A DNA stretch of 64,000 nt from Georhizobium profundi. Lineage in GTDB: Bacteria > Pseudomonadota > Alphaproteobacteria > Rhizobiales > Rhizobiaceae. The notes beneath the pieces were generated by a model that searched no databases, was not told where the DNA came from, and saw only the letters and a list, made by a program, of their open reading frames with translations. A program made the translations under genes and the position numbers. This document shows positions 37,373-44,679 of the stretch, one piece after another. Position 1 is the first letter of the stretch; each line of letters begins with the position of its first letter. The stretch lies in assembly GCF_003952725.1 (NCBI RefSeq), contig NZ_CP032509.1:2628001-2692000 (forward strand), given 5' to 3'.

Positions 37373-38057
37373 AATGATCGAGCATCACCTGCCGCCGGTA
37401 CCGCAGGCTTATCGGGGCCTCTGGGAAAGGACGCTGATCGAACGCGATGGCGTGGCTGGAGCCGGCAATGAGCAGGACGAGCGCGTCTTTTGGCTGCAGA
37501 CGGAGAACTGGCATGCGGACCTGCGCATTCCCCTCGATCGTCCCGCATTCGCAGGCGTAGAAGCGCTCGATGGGTGCAGTGACGCACAGCTCGGCTTTAT
37601 CACCAGGCAGGAAGGCTTCTGCGGGCTGACGAAAGTCGAGGGGAGCGTTTGTACGTGGCTCCGCATCCACGATCTGCGGCCCGGCACGGCACTCGATGTC
37701 GGTCGCATGTCCTTTGCAGAGCCAAACTTCATCATCGAGACCGGCATTTCCAGCGATTATCTTGAACACTGGCGGAAGGTCCCCGGATCGGACGGCGCCT
37801 GTGGCGTGACGAGCGCGGCTGGCGAACTGATGCTTCAGGCCGGGCGGTTCTCGATGCGCATTCGACCGCGACCTCCTGCGCCGGCTCATGCCGACAGCTA
37901 CGCACCGGTCGAGACGCTTGATCGGGCGCATCTGTTGTGGAGGGCGTCGCTGGAAATCACCCTTCTCGAGGAGACCCGCGCGGTTCTGTCCACGCATCCA
38001 TGGTTGGAACAGGAAGCAGGCTCGTCGGTCATCGCCCAGGTGGCCCGATGCGCCTGA
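37365..38057 (+). CDS. HRI1-like protein of the guanidine operon
   Basis: 230 residues from ATG 37365, overlapping the dioxygenase stop by eight bases. The opening (YRGLWERTLIERDGV, VFWLQTENWHADLRIPLDRP) resembles the HRI1/lipocalin-like family known from fungi and scattered bacteria. A second beta-rich half ends in SLEITLLEETRAVLSTHPWL. No catalytic motif recognised. Its fixed place between the oxygenase and permease genes suggests a role in the same pathway, perhaps substrate or cofactor binding. Family assignment is from memory of the pattern and moderate. Confidence 0.7.
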   Translation: MGEMIEHHLPPVPQAYRGLWERTLIERDGVAGAGNEQDERVFWLQTENWHADLRIPLDRPAFAGVEALDGCSDAQLGFITRQEGFCGLTKVEGSVCTWLRIHDLRPGTALDVGRMSFAEPNFIIETGISSDYLEHWRKVPGSDGACGVTSAAGELMLQAGRFSMRIRPRPPAPAHADSYAPVETLDRAHLLWRASLEITLLEETRAVLSTHPWLEQEAGSSVIAQVARCA

Positions 38058-38869
38058 TGAACCGCAAGCCCTCGCGCACCACGGCGCTGTTTCTCGGCCT
38101 CTTGCCGTTCGCGTTGTTGGCGATCGTCTACGTTCTCGCCAGTTCGGCACGGCTTGCCGACAATCCGGCCGACAAGCTTCTGCCGTCGCTGTCGACCATG
38201 GCCGAAACCTTTCGCATCATGGCATTCGAGGAGGACGTTCGCTCCGGTGACCGGCTCCTTTGGCTCGATACGGCGGCGAGCCTGTGGCGCCTGGGGCTGG
38301 GTCTTGCCATCTCGGCGACGCTCAGCCTCTTCATCGGCATCTTCATCGGGTTCCTGCCCTATGGACGCGCTTTTCTGGCGCCATTCATCTCGGCGTTCTC
38401 GCTGATCCCGCCCATCACCGTGCTGCCGATCCTCTTCATCGTGCTCGTGCTTGGGGAGGCGTCGAAGATCGGGCTGATCGTGGTCGGCACCGCACCTTTG
38501 ATGATCCGATCGCTTGCGCAGACGGTGCTGTCGATCCCGCGCGAGGAGATGGTGAAGGCGCAGACGCTCGGCGCATCTTCCTGGCAGATCGCATTGCGCG
38601 TCGTGCTTCCGCAGATCTGGCCGGCGCTGATCACGGCGATCCGCATGGGCCTGATCCCAGCGTGGATATTTCTGATCTCCGCCGAAGCGATCGCGTCTAC
38701 CGAAGGCCTTGGGTACCGGATCTTTCTCGTTCGGCGCTATCTCGCGATGGACGTGATCGTGCCTTATGTCGCCTGGATCACGCTGATTGCCTATCTCACC
38801 GACCGGCTGCTGGCGCTTTTGTCCCGACGGGCTTTCCGCTGGGCGCATTTGCAGGGGGATGCGCTATGA
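38048..38869 (+). CDS. ABC transporter permease (guanidine operon)
   Basis: 273 residues from ATG 38048, overlapping the upstream gene by ten bases; ATG 38057 is an alternative. Six transmembrane helices; the EAA loop is seen in EEMVKAQTLGASSWQIALRV followed by VLPQIWPALI, as in the BPD_transp_1 permeases for taurine, nitrate and urea-like solutes. Works with the adjacent ATPase and the binding protein at 35237. Four-base overlap with the ATPase gene. Confidence 0.92.
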   Translation: MRLMNRKPSRTTALFLGLLPFALLAIVYVLASSARLADNPADKLLPSLSTMAETFRIMAFEEDVRSGDRLLWLDTAASLWRLGLGLAISATLSLFIGIFIGFLPYGRAFLAPFISAFSLIPPITVLPILFIVLVLGEASKIGLIVVGTAPLMIRSLAQTVLSIPREEMVKAQTLGASSWQIALRVVLPQIWPALITAIRMGLIPAWIFLISAEAIASTEGLGYRIFLVRRYLAMDVIVPYVAWITLIAYLTDRLLALLSRRAFRWAHLQGDAL

Positions 38870-39675
38870 GCGGAGCAGGCAAAGCCTTCGTCGAAGCCCG
38901 CGGCATCCATGTCAGCTATGACGGCAACCCGATCCTCGAACGTGTGCACATGTCGGTAGAGCGCGGTGCCTTCGTCACAATCCTCGGCGCTTCTGGATGC
39001 GGGAAATCGACCTTTCTGCGGCTTCTGCTCGGGCAGGAGACGCCGCAGAAGGGCGAGATCCTGGTGGATGGCAAGCAGATTGCCGCGGAACCTGATCCAG
39101 ACCGTGGGGTAGTCTTTCAGAAATACTCGGTCTTTCCGCATTTGACGGTGTGGCAGAACCTGCTTCTGCCCGCTGAAATCGGCGGCTCGCCGTTTCTCGC
39201 GCGGCTCTTCGGCGCGGCGCGGCGACACGCGGAGGAGGCGGCCGAGGAAATGCTGGTCGAGATCGGGCTCAGCCATGCGCGCAACCGCTATCCGGCGCAG
39301 CTTTCAGGCGGCATGCAGCAGCGCCTGGCAATCGGCCAGGCACTCTTGAAGAAGCCGCGAATCCTTCTGCTCGACGAACCCTTCGGCGCGCTCGATCCGG
39401 GCATCCGCGCTGATATGCATGTGCTCATCACCGAGTTGTGGCGGTCCTGCGGGATGACGGTCTTCATGGTCACGCACGACATCCAGGAAGCCTTCAAGCT
39501 CGGAACGCGCATCCTCGTCTTCGACAAGGTGCGCCATGACCCGCACGCGCCGGAACGGTTCGGAGCGACCATCACCTACGATCTGCCGCTTGATCACAAG
39601 GCGAAGGCGGCTGCGGCCTTGCCGCCAGATCTATTGAAAACTCAGTCGCATCAGGGAGTTGACGTTCATGCGTAA
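38866..39675 (+). CDS. ABC transporter ATP-binding protein (guanidine operon)
   Basis: 269 residues from the ATG overlapping the permease stop (ATGA). Walker A GASGCGKST, Q-loop VFQKYSVFPH, signature LSGGMQQRLAIGQALL, Walker B ILLLDEPFGALD and the H-loop MVTHDIQEA are all present. The C-terminal tail after residue 225 (HDPHAPERFGATITYDLPLD) is typical for ATPases of the urea-carboxylase-region transporters. Overlaps the hydrolase gene by eight bases. Confidence 0.95.
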   Translation: MSGAGKAFVEARGIHVSYDGNPILERVHMSVERGAFVTILGASGCGKSTFLRLLLGQETPQKGEILVDGKQIAAEPDPDRGVVFQKYSVFPHLTVWQNLLLPAEIGGSPFLARLFGAARRHAEEAAEEMLVEIGLSHARNRYPAQLSGGMQQRLAIGQALLKKPRILLLDEPFGALDPGIRADMHVLITELWRSCGMTVFMVTHDIQEAFKLGTRILVFDKVRHDPHAPERFGATITYDLPLDHKAKAAAALPPDLLKTQSHQGVDVHA

Positions 39676-40912
39676 TCCATTCTTTGCAGAGCCGGGCCGG
39701 GCGGGCCGCACCATGGGTGCCGGCCGAATGGCACGGCCTGCGCCGAGCCGCTCGCATCATCCCGATTTCGACAAGCTGAACCTGCGTGGGTGGAAGGCGG
39801 CGGAAAAGGAAGCGCTGCTGCCTTCGGCTGCCTGGAACAAGGAGCGCCAATGGGCGCTGCGGATGGGGCTCACGGGCTCCGACAGCCTGACAGACAAGAA
39901 CATCCCGACATTTGCGCGCGGCGAGCTGCCCCATTATGCCGGCATCAACACGTTCCTCAAAGCGCCTTACATCGAAGACGTCACCAAGGTGGGCGCCTAC
40001 GATGCGGCCGTGATCGGCATTCCCTTCGATGGCGGCACGACCTACCGGCCCGGAACGCGCTTCGGCCCGCAGGGCGTGCGCAAGATTTCGGCGCTCTATA
40101 CGCCCTACAATTACGAAATGGGCGTCGACCTTCGCGAGCAGATGACGCTCTGCGATGTCGGCGACGTCTTCACCATCCCCGCCAACATCGAAAAGACCTT
40201 CGACCAGATCACGCGTGCCGTCAGCCACGTGTTCTCCTCCGGTGCCTTGCCGATCATGATCGGTGGCGACCATTCGATCGGCTTTCCATGCGTGCGCGGC
40301 ATTGCCGAATGCACCTCGAAGCGCATCGGGATCGTGCATTTTGACCGGCACATCGACATTCAGGAACGCGACCTCGACGAGCGCATGCACACGACGCCCT
40401 GGTTCCACGCGACCAACCTTGCCAATGTACCCGCGGTCAATCTCGTTCAGGTCGGCATCGGCGGCTGGCAGGTGCCGCGCGAAGGCGTCGAGATCGCCAG
40501 GGAGCGCAACACCAACATCTTCACCATGCGCGACATCGAGGAACTCGGTCTCGCCGAGACGGCGACGCGCGCTCTGGAGCTTGCGTGGAAAGATGCCGAC
40601 GCAGTCTACATCTCCTTCGACATCGACAGCGTCGATTGCGGCTTCGTGCCCGGCACGGGCTGGCCGGAGCCGGGTGGCTTCCTGCCGCGCGAGGCACTGG
40701 AACTCGTTGGACGTGTGGCGGCGGAGGGGATCTGCGGGCTGGAGGTCGTGGAAGTCTCACCGCCTTACGACACGTCCGACATCACGGCCCTGCTTGCGAC
40801 CCGCGTGATCGTCGATGTGCTCGGAACGCTCGTCTCGCACGGCAAGATCGGCTCGCACCGCGGCATCATCGACAAGCCGGTGACGATCCCGGCCGGCCCC
40901 GACGTCGAGTGA
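39668..40912 (+). CDS. gdmH: Ureohydrolase, likely nickel-dependent guanidine hydrolase (GdmH-like)
   Basis: 414 residues from ATG 39668 (GGGAG nine bases upstream). Arginase/agmatinase fold with metal ligands His202 (GGDHSIG), Asp226-His228-Asp230 (FDRHID) and Asp318/Asp320 (SFDIDSVD). About 105 extra N-terminal residues precede the fold (which begins AAVIGIPFDGG), longer than in normal agmatinases (about 300 residues) but as expected for guanidine hydrolases. The usual DAHxD is DRHID, and the substrate loop reads PGTGWPEPGG. Known GdmH enzymes need Ni and give urea plus ammonia. The riboswitch and transporter make guanidine the likely substrate; agmatinase or guanidinobutyrase is the alternative. 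Confidence 0.8.
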   Translation: MRNPFFAEPGRAGRTMGAGRMARPAPSRSHHPDFDKLNLRGWKAAEKEALLPSAAWNKERQWALRMGLTGSDSLTDKNIPTFARGELPHYAGINTFLKAPYIEDVTKVGAYDAAVIGIPFDGGTTYRPGTRFGPQGVRKISALYTPYNYEMGVDLREQMTLCDVGDVFTIPANIEKTFDQITRAVSHVFSSGALPIMIGGDHSIGFPCVRGIAECTSKRIGIVHFDRHIDIQERDLDERMHTTPWFHATNLANVPAVNLVQVGIGGWQVPREGVEIARERNTNIFTMRDIEELGLAETATRALELAWKDADAVYISFDIDSVDCGFVPGTGWPEPGGFLPREALELVGRVAAEGICGLEVVEVSPPYDTSDITALLATRVIVDVLGTLVSHGKIGSHRGIIDKPVTIPAGPDVE

Positions 40913-40925
40913 AGGATCAGCGACC

Positions 40926-41456
40926 ATGCACGGCTCCCGACCGCATCATCTGCACGGCCATCACCATCACCACCATCATGGCCTCGACGATCACGGCCAT
41001 GGCACCCATGGTACCCATGACCACCGCGGCCATCACCATGAGGCGACAGGCCCGGCTCTCGGCCACAACCACAGCCATGCCGACCATCTGCATTCGCACC
41101 CGCACGGGTCGTCGCGCGTGCGCCAGGACCTGCAGGAGCTCGCCGCGAGTTTCGTCGAGAGCTTCCGGGCTGCCGGCGACAAAACCAGCTATCTGAGGCT
41201 GGCCGGAATTCCTTTCCAGATGCCGGACAGCGGCGGCAAGGCCATGCATCTGGTGGACACCCGCATCGAAACCAATTGGCAGATCGGCACCGCGACGCCC
41301 GGCTTCGGCACCAGCGAACTCGCCTATCTGCCGTTCCCTGGAAAGATGGTGACCGAGCGCGAGGTGATGATGTTCACCTATGTCTCGATGAAGGAGCGCC
41401 GCGACGTCGATCTCTGCACGCTTCTGGCGGACCGATTCCGGGATCAGGAGCACTAG
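40926..41456 (+). CDS. Histidine-rich protein, putative nickel/metal donor for the hydrolase
   Basis: 176 residues with GAAGGA nine bases before ATG 40926, 13 bp after the hydrolase gene. Residues 1-62 hold 26 histidines, including a run of seven (residues 12-18) and many HGH, HSH and HPH units. From residue 63 there is a normal globular domain of about 110 residues (LRLAGIPFQMPDSGGKAMHL, TATPGFGTSELAYLPFPGK) that I do not recognise. Guanidine hydrolases studied so far rely on HypA/HypB-like chaperones. None is visible here, so this protein may store or deliver nickel instead (inference). Last gene of the operon. Confidence 0.85.
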   Translation: MHGSRPHHLHGHHHHHHHGLDDHGHGTHGTHDHRGHHHEATGPALGHNHSHADHLHSHPHGSSRVRQDLQELAASFVESFRAAGDKTSYLRLAGIPFQMPDSGGKAMHLVDTRIETNWQIGTATPGFGTSELAYLPFPGKMVTEREVMMFTYVSMKERRDVDLCTLLADRFRDQEH

Positions 41457-41457
41457 G

Positions 41458-42738
41458 TCAGATCGCGGTGTCGGTGCGGTGGTTGGCGTCCAGTGAGCCG
41501 GCCGCCCCGGCAAGACGCTCGTGCCGTTCGATGAGATGGGCGCGCACGGCTTCGTCCTCGGTGAGCGCGATTGCTTCCTGGATCGAAGCGACGGCGTCGT
41601 CCCGCAAACCGGCCAGGGCAGAAACATGGCTGCGGGCGACCCACCAGGGTTGGTGGGCGCGCACACGCGCTAAGGGCAGGGTGTCGAGTTCGGCGAGTGC
41701 TGCCGTCGGATCGCCCGCTTCGGCAATAACGACAGCACGCCCGATCCGTGCCGCGATGCTGTCGGCCCGATCGATCAGCAGATCATAGATCGTCCGCAGC
41801 GCAGCCAGATTGAGCGCACCGGTGATCGGACGCTGGATATGCACCGATTGAATTGCTGCCTCGCATTGGAACCGCCCGAACGTCCCGGCGCGGGCTGCCG
41901 TCATCAACAACCCTTCCGCTTCGATGATGAGATTGCGATCCCAAAGGCGCGGATCCTGCTGGTCCAGTGGAACGAAGCGGCCTTTGCCGTCTCGCCGTGC
42001 GGTTTGCCGGGCCGCGCAATAGAGCATCAAAGCCAACAGCCCCTTCGGCTCCGGTTGATCAGGCATCAGCTGGACAATGAGACGCGCAAGCCAGATCGCT
42101 TCCCCGGTCAAAGCATCCGGCGTGTCGAGGCCATCGAGCCTGTCCCAGCCTTGGCCGAAGGCTGCATAGATCGCGTCGAGCACGGCGCCGAGGCGTTCGG
42201 GCATGTCCCCGGCCTCAGGCAACGCATAGCGCAGGCCCGCATCCCGGATGCGCGCTTTTGCACGGACAAGTCGTTGCGACATGGCAGTCGGTTCGACGAG
42301 AAATGCGCGGGCGATGCGGCCAGCATCGATGCCGAGCACCACCTGCAGGATCAAAGGGGTACGCACAGCGATGTCGATCGCCGGATGCGCACAGAGGAAC
42401 ATCAGGGACAGCCGCTCGTCGAATTGATCTCCATGCGGCGCCAATTCATCGAGACGCCGCTGAATTTCGGGCTCGGCCGCCCTTTGGATACCGTGGGCCC
42501 GGGCGCGGTTTTTCAGCCGGTTGCGCGCGGCGGTGATCAGCCATGCTTCGGGATTGTTCGGCACGCCATCGACTGGCCAGCGCTGGAGCGCCGCCACGAG
42601 CGCTTCGGACAGCGCATCTTCGGCGGCCGCAATATCCTTGTCTCGGCGGGTCAGGATCGCGATCAGCTTGCCATAACTCGATCGGGCGACCCGCTCGGCC
42701 GCCCGATCCACGCCTTCGATAGTAGACGGGGTGGTCAT
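41458..42738 (-). CDS. ECF42-type RNA polymerase sigma factor
   Basis: 426 residues. Sigma region 2 (SYGKLIAILTRRDKDIAAAEDALSEAL-type, AWLITAARNRLKN) and region 4 (residues about 110-170, EPTAMSQRLVRAKARI) are followed by a long C-terminal domain (DUF6596 plus TPR-like helices, LDAIYAAFGQGW, GLLALMLYCAARQTAR). This extended architecture and the YciI/DGPF neighbour define group ECF42. It has no classical anti-sigma factor; the C-terminal domain is thought to control it. The ATG overlaps the DGPF gene stop by one base. Its stop lies one base from the His-rich gene. Confidence 0.95.
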   Translation of the reverse strand: MTTPSTIEGVDRAAERVARSSYGKLIAILTRRDKDIAAAEDALSEALVAALQRWPVDGVPNNPEAWLITAARNRLKNRARAHGIQRAAEPEIQRRLDELAPHGDQFDERLSLMFLCAHPAIDIAVRTPLILQVVLGIDAGRIARAFLVEPTAMSQRLVRAKARIRDAGLRYALPEAGDMPERLGAVLDAIYAAFGQGWDRLDGLDTPDALTGEAIWLARLIVQLMPDQPEPKGLLALMLYCAARQTARRDGKGRFVPLDQQDPRLWDRNLIIEAEGLLMTAARAGTFGRFQCEAAIQSVHIQRPITGALNLAALRTIYDLLIDRADSIAARIGRAVVIAEAGDPTAALAELDTLPLARVRAHQPWWVARSHVSALAGLRDDAVASIQEAIALTEDEAVRAHLIERHERLAGAAGSLDANHRTDTAI

Positions 42739-43103
42739 TATTGCGATGAAGGCATCGGCGGCAGCACCGGACGCACTTCGACAGATGCCGTCCTGGCCGA
42801 CGGCGCCTTAGCCGCCCAGTCGATCGCGGTGTCGAGATCCGGCACATCAACGATGAAATAGCCGCCCAACTGCTCCTTGGTGTCGGCGAAGGGCCCGTCT
42901 TCGACTGTGCGGTTGCCATCGCGCACCCGGACGGTGGTCGAAGTGTGCGGCGCCTGAAGGCCATCGCCTTTGACGACGATGCCGGACTGCGCCATGGCCT
43001 CGATGAAAGCGTTCCAGCCGCCCCAGTAGTCGGCAGATTGAGCGGGGTCCGCACGGCGCGCGAAATCATCGTGGGTTTCGCGCAGGATGAGCATGAACTG
43101 CAT
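42738..43103 (-). CDS. YciI/DGPF-domain protein, ECF42 partner
   Basis: 121 residues, AAGGAG seven bases before ATG. The YCII-related fold with DGPF signature (VEDGPFADTKEQLGGYFIVDVPD) marks it as the usual companion and target of ECF42 sigma factors. Enzymatic role unknown. Overlaps the sigma factor start (TAATG). Confidence 0.94.
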   Translation of the reverse strand: MQFMLILRETHDDFARRADPAQSADYWGGWNAFIEAMAQSGIVVKGDGLQAPHTSTTVRVRDGNRTVEDGPFADTKEQLGGYFIVDVPDLDTAIDWAAKAPSARTASVEVRPVLPPMPSSQ

Positions 43104-43150
43104 GGCTTAGCTCCTTCTGAAACAGCGTAGCATGAAATGGAGATTGGGGA

Positions 43151-43615
43151 TCAGGACCGAACAGCCGCGTGGCGACTGACGGCGAAAAGCAGGGCGGCAA
43201 TTACCACGACGGCGCTCAGGATGATGATTTGTGGCGCCCCCATGGCTGCAAAGACGCCGTGGACGGCATCGCCAATCCAGAGGGCGACATAGGCCATGAG
43301 GGAGATCGAAAGGAACCAGGAAGCAAGCCGGTGGCGCAGCAGCAGGAGGACACTTCCGACAAGCCCACCAAGGACGCCGATGCCGAAGGCCAGCGTCATC
43401 CAGCCCGGATAGCCTGTCATGACAGAAGCTTGTTCTGGCGTCAGACCGGATGCGACGAGGCTTTCGGTGGTGGCGGTCACTGCTGCCTGGAACTGGACGG
43501 CGCCGAACAGGTTCCAAGCTACGCCGCCCACAGCAATAACTGTCGTCCAGATCGGCAACCGGTGACTTTGCGGAGCGGCAAAGGTGGCCGCGCCATTCGG
43601 ATGTATATCACGCAT
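43151..43615 (-). CDS. Small four-helix membrane protein in ECF42 unit
   Basis: 154 residues with AGGGAG six bases before ATG 43615. Four hydrophobic helices (about residues 22-42, 70-90, 98-120 and 125-148). A motif between helices 1 and 2 (LTPEQASVMTGYPGWM) is seen in small sugar-transport/DoxX-like membrane proteins often found with DGPF genes. First gene of the unit; 47 bp before the DGPF gene on the same strand. Function unknown. Confidence 0.75.
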   Translation of the reverse strand: MRDIHPNGAATFAAPQSHRLPIWTTVIAVGGVAWNLFGAVQFQAAVTATTESLVASGLTPEQASVMTGYPGWMTLAFGIGVLGGLVGSVLLLLRHRLASWFLSISLMAYVALWIGDAVHGVFAAMGAPQIIILSAVVVIAALLFAVSRHAAVRS

Positions 43616-43748
43616 GGATCACTCCCTTTTCGCGGAGCCTCCGGGATGGACGCTCTCGACGGGATGACACGCGACAATGCGAGATTTCGACAGCGGCCCG
43701 GAAAAAATTCGGCCCAAGCCAGATGTGGTGAGAGCGATTGCTGAGAAG

Positions 43749-43838
43749 TGGCGGAGGGGGTGGGATTCGAACCCACGGTACGGTCTCCCGCACGCCGGTT
43801 TTCAAGACCGGTGCCTTAAACCGCTCGGCCACCCCTCC
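43749..43838 (-). tRNA. tRNA-Ser (UGA)
   Basis: 90 nt including an encoded CCA. The acceptor stem GGAGGGG/CCCCTCC, long variable arm (GTGCGGGAGACCGTACC region), anticodon TGA in CTTGAAA, T-loop GGTTCGAATCC and discriminator G are all as in tRNA-Ser. Confidence 0.96.
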
Positions 43839-44110
43839 GAGGGATGCGATGGTTGCATCTGCGTCGCTAGCGAACGTGGAACGATCGCCTGCGCAGTCCG
43901 AGCATCGGCGCTTCTAGCGCGGGGCCAATGGCTGCGTCAATGGCAGCTGTGCTGCGCTTGAAGCCGGTTTGTGATCCCTAAAATCGCCTTTATGTCAAAA
44001 GGCAAGAAAAAGTGACCCGTCTGGCCTGCAACGATGTCGCTCACACTGAACCGTTTGCCTTGAGACTGCGTTTTGAAGATCAGACAGCTCAACCTGATCC
44101 GGAGACGATG

Positions 44111-44506
44111 ATGAACACGTTGAACAAGCTGGCCGCCTTTGCGGCCCTATCGAGCGTCGTGCTCATGAGCGGCGCTTCGGCCCAGGAAGCGGTCGAAGGC
44201 AGTGGTCTCGAGGCATTAATTTCCGGCAAGCGGGTCTACCTGTCGACGCCGTACGGAGGCGAATTTCCGTTGATTTACAATGCGGATGGCACTGTGACCG
44301 GTGATGGTACGGAGCTTGGTCTCGCCCGCTTCTTTGCCCCGCGCGAGACCGGAAAATGGTGGGTGGAGGGCGCAAATCTCTGCCAGCAATTCCCGACATG
44401 GTATCGCGGTGAGGTCTCCTGCTTCACCATTGAGAAGACGGGTGACACGACCATCACCTGGGTTCGCGATGACGGACAAAGCGGCAGCGCCCGCATAGAG
44501 GGCTGA
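44111..44506 (+). CDS. Small secreted hypothetical protein
   Basis: 131 residues from ATG 44111 (GGAG six bases upstream; an adjacent ATG at 44108 is closer than ideal). Signal peptide with cleavage near ASAQEA (residue 24). The mature part has a Cys pair (NLCQQFPTWYRGEVSC) and an extended beta pattern (YLSTPYGGEFPLIYNADGTVTG, KWWVEGANLC). Similar small periplasmic proteins are common in rhizobia; no function. Followed by a strong terminator. Confidence 0.8.
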   Translation: MNTLNKLAAFAALSSVVLMSGASAQEAVEGSGLEALISGKRVYLSTPYGGEFPLIYNADGTVTGDGTELGLARFFAPRETGKWWVEGANLCQQFPTWYRGEVSCFTIEKTGDTTITWVRDDGQSGSARIEG

Positions 44507-44528
44507 TCACATCACAGTGGATTTCCCA

Positions 44529-44565
44529 AAGGGCGCGGTCGCGAATGTGGCCGCGCCCTTCTCAT
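44529..44565 (+). terminator. Rho-independent terminator
   Basis: AAGGGCGCGG and CCGCGCCCTT form a 10-bp stem around a 12-nt loop, followed by CTCATTTCT, just after the secreted-protein gene. Confidence 0.8.
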
Positions 44566-44679
44566 TTCTGCCATGATTGGCCAGGATTTAGGCGATCGAA
44601 AACGTGGGGACGTTGTGTTGTCTGGCTGTGGCTGTATCTTACGGCGCGCGGCGGCAGAGATTGCGGGACGAGAGGCGGC

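Noticed and set aside
35237..41456. HypA/HypB or guanidine carboxylase genes in the guanidine operon
   Set aside because: Looked for zinc-finger HypA, GTPase HypB, biotin carboxylase and allophanate hydrolase motifs; none are present in the window.
44545..44679. Upstream extension of the rlpA frame to 44545
   Set aside because: It would start inside the stem of a strong terminator, and its peptide has no signal sequence at the start; TTG 44680 fits a lipoprotein better.
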